This document shows positions 1 through 7,116 of a stretch of DNA of 13,506 nucleotides, piece after piece. Both the position numbers and the translations under genes were made by a program. The notes below the pieces were generated by a model. That model ran no database searches and had not been told where the DNA came from. It saw only the letters and a list, made by a program, of their open reading frames with translations. Each line of letters starts with the position of its first letter. Position 1 is the first letter of the stretch. The DNA is from JACZWZ01 sp036478235. GTDB taxonomy: Bacteria > Actinomycetota > Acidimicrobiia > Spongiisociales > UBA11373. The DNA lies in assembly GCA_036478235.1 (NCBI GenBank), contig JAZGDZ010000065.1:1-13506 (forward strand). The letters are read 5' to 3'.

Positions 1-1000
<1,000 letters not shown>

Positions 1001-1266
1001 AAGATCACGGCCCGAGGGCCGAAATCCTCAATGGGTTGTCGAGTTTGGTATGCAGGTGGTTGGCCAAACCGCGCACCTGCTCTTGACATCAGCTGCATTG
1101 TCTGATGTATCACTCGAGTACTGCCGACCAGGTTCCAGACGCGCCAAAAAGGCCCGCCGGGCTCGCTGGCTGGCAAAAACTGACTTGTGTGGCACACTGT
1201 TTAGTTGTCAAGGAGCCGAGACATTGCTATCCCCGGCAGCGCACGAACGCGCGCGCCGAGGAGGCG
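1001..1266 (-). other. 16S rRNA operon leader with processing and antitermination hairpins
   Basis: This non-coding stretch lies between the predicted transcription start and the mature 16S 5' end. It holds several inverted repeats: 1052-1058 with 1074-1080 (7 bp), 1086-1092 with 1102-1108 (7 bp), and a GC-rich tetraloop hairpin near 1008-1021 directly before the 16S. A boxA-type region lies at 1191-1214. A small GC stem (1152-1155 with 1159-1162) followed on the minus strand by five U's (1146-1150) resembles a weak terminator. The open frames that cross this region do not match any protein I recognise. Confidence 0.6.
1191..1214 (-). promoter_or_regulatory. boxA-like antitermination region of the rRNA leader
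   Basis: Read on the minus strand the segment is CCTTGACAACTAAACAGTGT plus GC, close to the CUUUGA(G/A)AACU-(C/A)AACAGUGUGCC block found before 16S genes in many actinobacteria and other Gram-positive bacteria. By analogy it would be bound by NusB/S10 during rRNA antitermination and would help transcription pass the terminator-like stem at 1146-1162. The TTGACA inside it has no good -10 at 16-18 nt, so I read it as part of boxA and not as a second promoter. Confidence 0.55.
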
Positions 1267-1272
1267 AAACCA

Positions 1273-1300
1273 ATTGTACCACTCCCCCCGCTGTCGTCAA
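1273..1300 (-). promoter_or_regulatory. rRNA operon promoter (sigma-70 type)
   Basis: On the minus strand a -35 box TTGACG (1295-1300) and a -10 box TACAAT (1273-1278) are separated by 16 bp; each matches the consensus at five of six positions. Transcription would start near 1266, giving a leader of about 265 nt before the mature 16S, a usual length for an rRNA operon. The spacer has a run of six G's. No equally good pair was found between here and the 16S. Confidence 0.75.
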
Positions 1301-1481
1301 GATGGTCTCAGGGACCCCTCGCCAGCGTCATCGGACGTGAGGCGCCCCCGCTCTACACCCCTGTGCCGGCCGACCTTTCCGGCTGCGAGGAGTCGGAGAT
1401 CGTCGTCGGAGGTCCCACCGGCCCCTTGCCCGCGCCTATCGGCGTGCCCTCTAAGACGAGAAGGCGAGACCGGCCGCTCGC

Positions 1482-1487
1482 TACCCT
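1482..1487 (+). promoter_or_regulatory. possible -10 box for a leaderless tyrS transcript
   Basis: TACCCT fits the actinobacterial TANNNT -10 pattern and lies 7 nt before the GTG start of tyrS at 1495. Transcription would begin at or just before that GTG. No Shine-Dalgarno sequence precedes the GTG, which fits a leaderless message. A -35 box is not obvious. This is an inference from spacing, since TANNNT is common by chance. Confidence 0.35.
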
Positions 1488-1494
1488 GCGCGGC

Positions 1495-2781
1495 GTGACC
1501 GAGCAGCATCCCATCGACGTCTTGCGCGAGCGCGGCTTCATCCAGGACATCACCGACGAAAAAGGCCTCAGACAGCTGCTCTCCGCGGAGCGGGTGACCT
1601 TCTACGTCGGATTCGACCCCACCGCGCCGTCGCTCCACATCGGGAACCTCGTCGGGATGATGGCAATGGCCTGGCTGCAACGCGCCGGACACCGCCCCAT
1701 CGCCGTCGCCGGGGGCGGCACCGGCCGCATCGGCGACCCCTCGGGCCGAGACGAGGAGCGTGAGCTGCTCGACGACGTCGCCATCGGAGCCAACCTCGAT
1801 CGCATCAAAGAGCAGCTGTCGCGGGTCATCGACGTCTCCGATCCCGATGTCGGGTTGGTCGTCGACAACCATGAGTGGCTTTCCGAACTCGGGTTCGTCG
1901 AGGTGCTGCGCGACGTGGGCAAGCACTTCTCCGTGAACCAGATGATCAGCCGTGAGGCGGTGCGGCGACGCCTCGAGGAGCGGGAGCAGGGAATCTCCTT
2001 CACCGAGTTCTCCTATCAGGTCCTACAGGCATATGACTTCGCCCACCTCTACACGGCGTACGGCTGTCGGCTTCAAGGGGGCGGATCCGACCAATGGGGC
2101 AACGTCACCGCCGGCGTGGATCTCACCCGCCGACTGCACGATGCGGAGGTGTTCGGCTTCGTCTGGCCCCTGATCGAACTCTCCGACGGGAGGAAGTTCT
2201 CGAAGTCCATCGGAACCGCGGTCTGGCTCGCCGCCGACGCGACGAGTCCGTATGCCTATTACCAGTGGTTCCTCAACATCCCCGATATCGACGTCGACCG
2301 CTTTCTGAGGATCTACACGTTCCTCCCGCTCGACGAGATCAAACAGCTGGAACATCAGACCACCGCCGATCCCCCGGCGCGGGCCGGGCAGCGTGCCTTG
2401 GCGCGGGAGGCCACTCGGATCATCCACGGCGACGAAGGCCTGGAGGCGGCGGAGCGGGCAACCGAGATCTTGTTCGGAGAACAACCGTTCACCGATCTCG
2501 ACGACCGCACGCTCGCCGACGCCTTCGAATCCGCACCAAGCGTCGAACTCTCCAGAAAGGGCCTGGAACAAGGAATTGGCCTTCTCGAGTTGATGGTCAG
2601 CCTCGACGCCGCCTCCTCGAACGCAGAGGCCCGCCGGCTCGTATCGCAGGGTGGTGTCAGCCTCAACAACGTGAAGATCGACGACGTCGGATGCCAGATC
2701 GGCCCCGCCGACCTGGCATCCGAATCCACGCTGGTGATCCGGGTTGGAAAGAAGAGGTACTTCCTCGCTCGCTTCGTCTAA
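1495..2781 (+). CDS. tyrS: tyrosyl-tRNA synthetase (TyrRS)
   Basis: This class I aminoacyl-tRNA synthetase attaches tyrosine to tRNA-Tyr in the cytoplasm. The product is 428 aa, normal for bacterial TyrRS. Visible signatures are the HIGH motif as HIGN (residues 48-51) after VGFDPTAPSLHIG, the YQVLQAYDF and GGSDQWGN tyrosine/ATP site block, the KMSKS loop as KFSKS (234-238), and a C-terminal S4 RNA-binding domain from about 360. The frame is open far upstream (from 1105), but family similarity begins only at the GTG at 1495, where the product starts MTEQHPIDVLRERGF. No ribosome-binding site precedes that start; a -10-like TACCCT 7 nt upstream suggests a leaderless message. It diverges from the rRNA operon and ends in its own terminator. 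The mpg-tyrS-rRNA neighbourhood is known from other actinobacteria. Confidence 0.96.
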   Translation: MTEQHPIDVLRERGFIQDITDEKGLRQLLSAERVTFYVGFDPTAPSLHIGNLVGMMAMAWLQRAGHRPIAVAGGGTGRIGDPSGRDEERELLDDVAIGANLDRIKEQLSRVIDVSDPDVGLVVDNHEWLSELGFVEVLRDVGKHFSVNQMISREAVRRRLEEREQGISFTEFSYQVLQAYDFAHLYTAYGCRLQGGGSDQWGNVTAGVDLTRRLHDAEVFGFVWPLIELSDGRKFSKSIGTAVWLAADATSPYAYYQWFLNIPDIDVDRFLRIYTFLPLDEIKQLEHQTTADPPARAGQRALAREATRIIHGDEGLEAAERATEILFGEQPFTDLDDRTLADAFESAPSVELSRKGLEQGIGLLELMVSLDAASSNAEARRLVSQGGVSLNNVKIDDVGCQIGPADLASESTLVIRVGKKRYFLARFV

Positions 2782-2800
2782 CGACGAAGCGAGCCGTTTT
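2767..2800 (+). terminator. intrinsic terminator of tyrS with the stop codon in the loop
   Basis: A perfect 12-bp stem is formed by 2767-2778 (GCTCGCTTCGTC) and 2783-2794 (GACGAAGCGAGC). The 4-nt loop 2779-2782 is TAAC, so the TAA stop codon of tyrS sits in the loop and the last four codons make up the left arm. The stem is followed by CGTTTT. The minus-strand side has no U run, so it should act on plus-strand transcripts only. Confidence 0.85.
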
Positions 2801-2828
2801 CCGTCGTCCGTTCTCCGTTTTCCGTTCT
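2794..2828 (+). repeat. five-copy heptamer tandem repeat (CCGTNNT)5
   Basis: Five consecutive 7-bp units read CCGTTTT, CCGTCGT, CCGTTCT, CCGTTTT and CCGTTCT. Every unit keeps CCGT at positions 1-4 and T at position 7. The first unit overlaps the end of the tyrS terminator and supplies its T run. The array is non-coding. It resembles in design the short tandem heptamers known from cyanobacterial intergenic DNA, though with another sequence. Confidence 0.8.
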
Positions 2829-2859
2829 CCCTCCAGTCGATCGAGTGGATATCAGGAGT

Positions 2860-2919
2860 ATGAGAAGTCGGGTAACGGATGACGGACAACTCGATCGCAC
2901 ACTCGCCGTGCCCGGGTAG
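2860..2919 (+). CDS. very short open frame of 19 codons, doubtful
   Basis: An ATG at 2860 opens 19 codons (MRSRVTDDGQLDRTLAVPG) ended by TAG. AGGAG precedes it at a distance of only about one base, too close for normal initiation. I recognise no similarity. It lies in the 332-bp gap between tyrS and the penicillin-binding protein gene and could be a leader frame, but is most likely chance. Confidence 0.12.
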   Translation: MRSRVTDDGQLDRTLAVPG

Positions 2920-2967
2920 ACGCGTCCGGCAGCAATCGCACGACGCCGCGTAGCAAAGACGGCCGCC

Positions 2968-3063
2968 GGCGGGGCTGGGGCCCCCGCCTGGTGGAGGAGG
3001 CCGGACCAGCGGCTGTTCGCCGCCGCAGGCGGCGAAGTCCGGCCGGGCATGTAATTGCCACCA
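2968..3063 (+). other. strongly structured segment upstream of the PBP gene, possible 5' leader RNA
   Basis: Four nested or adjacent stems can be read directly. A hairpin pairs 2968-2974 with 2982-2988 (7 bp, GGCGGGG/CCCCGCC). An outer stem pairs TGGTGG (2989-2994) with CCACCA (3058-3063). Inside it GGCCGGAC (2999-3006) pairs with GTCCGGCC (3037-3044), enclosing a hairpin of 9 bp with a 3-nt loop (TTCGCCGCC 3016-3024, GCA, GGCGGCGAA 3028-3036). It ends 50 nt before the PBP start. It matches no riboswitch consensus I can recall, and the orientation is assumed from the downstream gene. The flanking parts of the gap (2829-2967 and 3064-3113) show no further gene. Confidence 0.45.
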
Positions 3064-3113
3064 CGCAAAGCGCGCCCACCACTACCGTCACGCGCGAGGA
3101 GACGTTTATACCC

Positions 3114-5495
3114 ATGCCTCGCCTGACGGCGGGTGCGATGGCCATCGCGCTGGCGGCCACCGCCTGCTCCGTTGAGCCCATAGAGGATCCGGGGATTGGA
3201 GCGGGCGACCTCACGACAGTGGTTTACGCGGCCGACGGCTCGGTGCTGGCCGAGTGGCACGCGGGCAACGACCGTACCCTCGTCTCCTACGACGAGCTGC
3301 CGACACATCTCGTCAATGCAGTGGTTGCTATCGAAGACCGGCGATTCTGGATTCACAACGGCGTGGACGTGCGCGCCGTGGCCAGGGCGGCCAGCGCCAA
3401 CCTCGAAGCGGGACGGATCGTCGAGGGCGGGTCGACGATCACCCAGCAGTACGTGAGGAACGTCATGCTCGGCAACGAATTGACGCTCCAGCGCAAGGCC
3501 GAGGAATTGGGGCTGGCCCTGCGCGTGGAGGAGACACTCGGCAAGACCGAGATTCTCGAGCGCTACCTCAATACCACCTTCTTCGGGGAGAGCGCCTACG
3601 GCATCGGCGCAGCCGCCCGACGCTACTTCGGCAAGGAGGTCTCCCAACTCACCCTGGCGGAATCGAGCCTCCTTGCCGGAATCATCAACGCACCGACCTC
3701 GCTCAACCCATACGACAACCCGGGGGGCGCCCTGGCCCGACGCGAGCTCGTCCTCGGCGAGATGGTCACCCTCGGCTGGGTCCAGCGCAACGCCGCCGAC
3801 GAAGCCGCTGTGGCTCCCCTCCACCTCTTTCCCCGCGGTGCTGCCGACGAGATGCGCTTCCCCTACTTCGTGGACGAGGTGCGCCGAACGCTCCTGGAAA
3901 ACGCTGACCTCGGAGACACCCCGGAGGAGCGAGTCGATCGTCTAACTGGAGGTGGGCTCCGGATCTACACGACACTCGATCCGCAGATCCAGATCGCGGC
4001 AGAGACCGCGGTTGCTTCGGTCCTTCCGGCAGGCGGCCCGGCGGCTGCTCTCGTCGCCATCGATCCCCGTGACGGCCGCGTTCTGGCGATCGTCGGAGGT
4101 CGCGATTACTACGACTCCTCCGATCCCATCGCACAGTTCAACCTGGCAACCCAGGGCACCCGCCAGCCCGGCTCATCCTTCAAGCCGTTCGCCCTCGCCG
4201 CAGCCCTCGAAGCCGGCGTCAGGATCGACTCCACTTGGCCCGGTGGACGCCGTGCCGTCGTGGACGGCCTCAACGGATCCTGGGAGGTGACCAATTACAA
4301 AGACGCCTACTACCCGGCTCTCACCCTGCGCGAAGCGACCGTGTTCTCCGTCAACGTGCCGTACACCTACCTCATCGATCTCATCGGTCCCGATCGAGTC
4401 GTCGCCGCGGCCAGTGACGCCGGGATCGACAGCGATCTCACCGCGGTCCCCTCGGTGGTCCTCGGCACCCAAAACGTGACGGTCTTCGACATGGCCGAGG
4501 GCTACACCACCTTCGCCAACCGAGGCATCCACGTCGATCCCGTACTCGTCACCCGTATCGAGGACGCGAACGGGAACGTGATCTACGACCACGTTCCCAG
4601 ATACAGCCGGGTCTTCTCCGAGGAAATCGCCGCCGAAGTCACTGCGGCCCTGACCGAAGCGGTGCGGCGCGGCACCGGTCAGCAGGCCAAGATCGGGCGT
4701 CCCGTTGCCGGCAAGACGGGAACCACCGAGGACAACCACGACGCCTGGTTCATCGGCTACACGCCCGAACTGGTGGCGGCGGTGTGGGTCGGCTTTGCCG
4801 CCGGCAACATCCCGATGGTCTCTCCCCACACGGAATACACCATCACCGGCGGTACCTGGCCGGCACGAATCTGGTCCCGATTCGCCATCTCGGCCCTCGA
4901 AGGCGTCGCCTACAGCCAGATAAGCACCGAGTCCGAGGTAGACCTCGTCACGGTCAGCCTCGACACTTCGACCGGTTTCCTCGCTGGACCGCTCTGCCCA
5001 CGGGCCCACGTCGCCACCGTCCGGCTGCGGCCGGCAGTGGTACCGAGCATCATCTGCCCGATCCACAATCCCCAAGGTGTCACCATCGGCAGCGACGGGA
5101 CGGTGCCCACCCTGGAGCGGTTCACCGTGCTCGACGCGGTGACCCTTCTCGAGGCGGGAGGGTACGACGTGCGAATCTCATGGGCCTCGGCATCCGACGC
5201 CACTCCGGGGACGATCGTGGCGCAGACACCCGAGCCCGGAACCCCGCTGGAAACGGGGCGCATGGTCGAGATCTCCGTAGCCGGGCCCGAGCCGGGAACC
5301 GTCCTGCCCGACGTGATTGGGCGGCACCGGGTCGACGCCGTCGAGCGCCTTGAAACCGTCGGCGTATCCGTGAACGTGATCCTTCTCGAAGACCCCACCC
5401 CCGACGAATCGACCCGCTCTCTCCGAGTGTGGGCACAGAACCCACCCGGCGGAGAGCCGTTCGTCGCCGAAGTCACGATCTGGGTGCAGCCGTAA
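3114..5495 (+). CDS. bifunctional class A penicillin-binding protein with two PASTA domains
   Basis: This enzyme polymerises glycan strands from lipid II and cross-links the peptides in the periplasm-side cell wall. The product is 793 aa. The glycosyltransferase family 51 domain shows EDRRFWIHNGVD (from residue 74), GGSTITQQ (105-112), RKAEE, ILERYLN and AARRYFGK. The transpeptidase domain shows SSFK (354-357), SVN (412-414) and KTGTT (534-538). Two PASTA repeats, which bind peptidoglycan fragments or beta-lactams, occupy about 663-724 and 729-793. The layout is like that of mycobacterial PonA2. The N-terminus is short: LTAGAMAIALAATAC is followed by Cys18, which fits a lipoprotein signal in place of the usual membrane anchor. 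The start is the ATG at 3114; GAGGAG lies 12 nt upstream, rather far. A GTG at 2991 would run through a structured non-coding-looking segment. It stands alone between tyrS and mpg. Confidence 0.95.
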   Translation: MPRLTAGAMAIALAATACSVEPIEDPGIGAGDLTTVVYAADGSVLAEWHAGNDRTLVSYDELPTHLVNAVVAIEDRRFWIHNGVDVRAVARAASANLEAGRIVEGGSTITQQYVRNVMLGNELTLQRKAEELGLALRVEETLGKTEILERYLNTTFFGESAYGIGAAARRYFGKEVSQLTLAESSLLAGIINAPTSLNPYDNPGGALARRELVLGEMVTLGWVQRNAADEAAVAPLHLFPRGAADEMRFPYFVDEVRRTLLENADLGDTPEERVDRLTGGGLRIYTTLDPQIQIAAETAVASVLPAGGPAAALVAIDPRDGRVLAIVGGRDYYDSSDPIAQFNLATQGTRQPGSSFKPFALAAALEAGVRIDSTWPGGRRAVVDGLNGSWEVTNYKDAYYPALTLREATVFSVNVPYTYLIDLIGPDRVVAAASDAGIDSDLTAVPSVVLGTQNVTVFDMAEGYTTFANRGIHVDPVLVTRIEDANGNVIYDHVPRYSRVFSEEIAAEVTAALTEAVRRGTGQQAKIGRPVAGKTGTTEDNHDAWFIGYTPELVAAVWVGFAAGNIPMVSPHTEYTITGGTWPARIWSRFAISALEGVAYSQISTESEVDLVTVSLDTSTGFLAGPLCPRAHVATVRLRPAVVPSIICPIHNPQGVTIGSDGTVPTLERFTVLDAVTLLEAGGYDVRISWASASDATPGTIVAQTPEPGTPLETGRMVEISVAGPEPGTVLPDVIGRHRVDAVERLETVGVSVNVILLEDPTPDESTRSLRVWAQNPPGGEPFVAEVTIWVQP

Positions 5496-5497
5496 GA

Positions 5498-5528
5498 AGT
5501 CACCAGTCCCCAGTCACCAGTCCCCAGT
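5498..5528 (+). repeat. heptamer tandem repeat (AGTCACC AGTCCCC)2 AGT
   Basis: Four 7-bp units alternate AGTCACC and AGTCCCC, followed by AGT. The array begins two bases after the TAA stop of the PBP gene. It is non-coding and sits in the convergent gap between the PBP gene and mpg. Like the array after tyrS it has a period of seven and lies directly downstream of a plus-strand gene, but the unit sequence is different. Confidence 0.85.
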
Positions 5529-5565
5529 AAGAGGCAACTCGCCACCCGCCCGGGTCACCCTCGCC

Positions 5566-5641
5566 GATTGCCCGCCGAGCGCAGCGAGGCGATCGCCAGT
5601 CGCTGATTGCCGCCGAGCGCAGCGAGCCGATCGCCAGTCGC
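5566..5641. repeat. pair of 38/37-bp direct repeats
   Basis: Copy one (5566-5603) and copy two (5605-5641) are separated by one base and differ by one inserted C and one G/C exchange. Each begins GATTGCC, contains GCCGAGCGCAGCGAG, itself partly self-complementary, and ends CGATCGCCAGTCGC. They fill most of the space before the end of mpg. No U-rich terminator is visible on either strand in this gap (5496-5653). Two near-identical adjacent copies suggest a recent duplication by slippage or part of a dispersed intergenic repeat family. Confidence 0.8.
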
Positions 5642-5653
5642 CTCCGACGGCAG

Positions 5654-6211
5654 CTACTCCCCTTCCCGTGACGACGGATTCAGCACGAACCGCCACTCGC
5701 GGTCGGTGGCCCGGCTGATCCCCACCCGTGGTCCGGCCGTGATCATGCCGGTGATCGGCTCACCGCGGATTGTGATCGGACCGCGGAAGACGTCGGCCCC
5801 ATCGTGCTCTCCGGTCACCCCGAGCGCCTGGCACAGCTTGCCGGGGCCATCCGTCAGATGATCCGTCCTTCCCCGGCGCCGTTCCATGAGCTCCACACCC
5901 GCAACCGGGATACCCCCGCGCAGCAGGACGGCCGACACCGAGCCGGCCGCTGAGAACACGACGTTCATGCACCAGTGGATTCCGTAGGAGCGGTACACGT
6001 AAAGCCCTCCGGGCATGCCGAACATCGCAGCGTTGCGAGACGTTCGACCCCGATAGGCGTGGCTTGCCGGATCGTCGGAACCGGCATAGGCCTCGACATC
6101 GGTGAGAACGACCTCGGTGGTGACCTCCCCCACCGTCGAAACGAGACGGCGTCCCAGCAGCCCTCGAGCCCCTTCCACCACAGGCTCCTCCACGAGAGCG
6201 CGCAGTTTCAC
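5654..6211 (-). CDS. mpg: 3-methyladenine DNA glycosylase, AAG/Mpg family
   Basis: The enzyme removes alkylated purines such as 3-methyladenine from DNA and begins base excision repair. The product is 185 aa, typical for bacterial members. Residues aligned by eye to human AAG are all kept: catalytic Glu40 and Tyr42 (EAYAG, human E125/Y127), His51 (H136), Tyr73 (Y159) and Asn83 (N169), with the family blocks SHAYRGRTSRNAAMF and YGIHWCMNVV. GPGKLCQALG follows at about 122-131. The frame is open further upstream, but similarity starts at the GTG at 6211. That GTG overlaps the argF stop by 4 nt (GTGA) and has no clear Shine-Dalgarno sequence, so translation probably depends on coupling to argF. 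It is the last gene of the minus-strand series and converges on the PBP gene. mpg near argF and tyrS is a known actinobacterial arrangement. Confidence 0.93.
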   Translation of the reverse strand: MKLRALVEEPVVEGARGLLGRRLVSTVGEVTTEVVLTDVEAYAGSDDPASHAYRGRTSRNAAMFGMPGGLYVYRSYGIHWCMNVVFSAAGSVSAVLLRGGIPVAGVELMERRRGRTDHLTDGPGKLCQALGVTGEHDGADVFRGPITIRGEPITGMITAGPRVGISRATDREWRFVLNPSSREGE

Positions 6212-7116
6212 CCCGTCAGATGGAGGAGCATCGCCTTGAAGGCATGAAGCCGGTTCTCGGCCTGATCGAAGACCCTGCTCCTGGCGTGTTCCATCACCCC
6301 GTCGGTCACCTCCTCGCCGCGGTGCGCCGGGAGGCAGTGCATGAAGATCGCATCGGCGGCGGCTCGGTCGAGCAGTTCTTCCGTCACCCGGTAGGCATCG
6401 AACAACTTTCGCCGCGCTTCGGCCTCCGTCTCGCTCCCCATCGAGGTCCACACGTCGGTGTACACCGCGTCGGCCCCCTCCACCGCCCCGGAGGGATCAT
6501 CCGTGACCAACACCTCGGCTCCATGGCGGGCCCCGGAGCGCGCCAGCTCGAGGATCCCGGCATCGGGCTCGTATCCCGGCGGGCAAGCCACCCGCACTGT
6601 GGCTCCTACCGCGCTGGCCGCCAACATCAGGCTGTGGGCGACGTTGTTGCCGTCGCCGATGTAGGCAATCGTCGCCCCCCGCAATGGTCTGTGCTCGGCG
6701 AGTGTCAGCAGATCGGCAACGGCCTGACACGGGTGCTCGACGTCCGAGAGCAGGTTCACAACCGGTGCCTCGGCGTGATCGGCCATCGTCACGAGGTCGG
6801 CATGGTTGAAGACTCGAAACGCCAGGACGTCTAGGTACCGATCGAGCACCCTCGCCACGTCCTGTACCGCCTCGCGCGTCCCCAGGCCGACTTCCTCGTT
6901 CTTGAGCACGATCGGAATGGCTCCCAGCTCGGCGCTCCCCACCTCGCACGACACCCGGGTCCGGGTGGAAGGCTTCTCGAAGAAAAGGCCCACCCGCATC
7001 CCGGAGCGGGAGCCGGCCACCGAGCCCGGATCGGCTTTGATCTTCGCCGCGACGTCGATGACCTGGGCCAGTCCGTCGGCGCCCAAGTCCAGCACGCTCA
7101 CGAAGTCCATGGTCAT
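6208..7116 (-). CDS. argF: ornithine carbamoyltransferase
   Basis: It joins carbamoyl phosphate and ornithine to give citrulline in arginine biosynthesis. The product is 302 aa, normal length. It shows the carbamoyl phosphate loop STRTR (50-54), HPCQ (128-131), the ornithine-binding DVWTSMG (221-227) that separates it from aspartate carbamoyltransferases, and HCLP (260-263). Two starts are possible. The ATG at 7116 overlaps the pheT stop by 4 nt (ATGA) but touches the GGGGAGG ribosome-binding site. The ATG two codons later (7110) lies 6 nt after GGAGG and may be the true start, giving 300 aa. In Mycobacterium and Streptomyces relatives argC, argJ, argB and argD normally lie between pheT and argF; here argF follows pheT directly, and no argR or argGH follows. 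The other arginine genes must be elsewhere. Confidence 0.95.
   Translation of the reverse strand: MTMDFVSVLDLGADGLAQVIDVAAKIKADPGSVAGSRSGMRVGLFFEKPSTRTRVSCEVGSAELGAIPIVLKNEEVGLGTREAVQDVARVLDRYLDVLAFRVFNHADLVTMADHAEAPVVNLLSDVEHPCQAVADLLTLAEHRPLRGATIAYIGDGNNVAHSLMLAASAVGATVRVACPPGYEPDAGILELARSGARHGAEVLVTDDPSGAVEGADAVYTDVWTSMGSETEAEARRKLFDAYRVTEELLDRAAADAIFMHCLPAHRGEEVTDGVMEHARSRVFDQAENRLHAFKAMLLHLTG

Noticed and set aside
1084..1110. Plus-strand promoter starting with TTGACA at 1084
   Set aside because: No acceptable -10 box at 16-18 nt; the bases form part of an inverted repeat in the rRNA leader, and the site is about 400 bp from tyrS.
1183..1211. Second rRNA promoter (TTGACA at 1206-1211, minus)
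   Set aside because: The -10 at proper distance (ACAAGT) is poor, and the block matches the boxA region of actinobacterial rRNA leaders.
2968..3063. Cyclic di-AMP (ydaO) or cobalamin riboswitch
   Set aside because: The conserved core blocks of these classes as I know them are not present, so only an unnamed structured segment is reported.
2778..3824. A 348-codon minus-strand frame across the tyrS-PBP gap
   Set aside because: It runs antisense to the PBP glycosyltransferase domain and through the heptamer repeat; no motif or ribosome-binding site supports it.
5566..5641. CRISPR array
   Set aside because: Only two copies one base apart, with no spacers and no cas genes.
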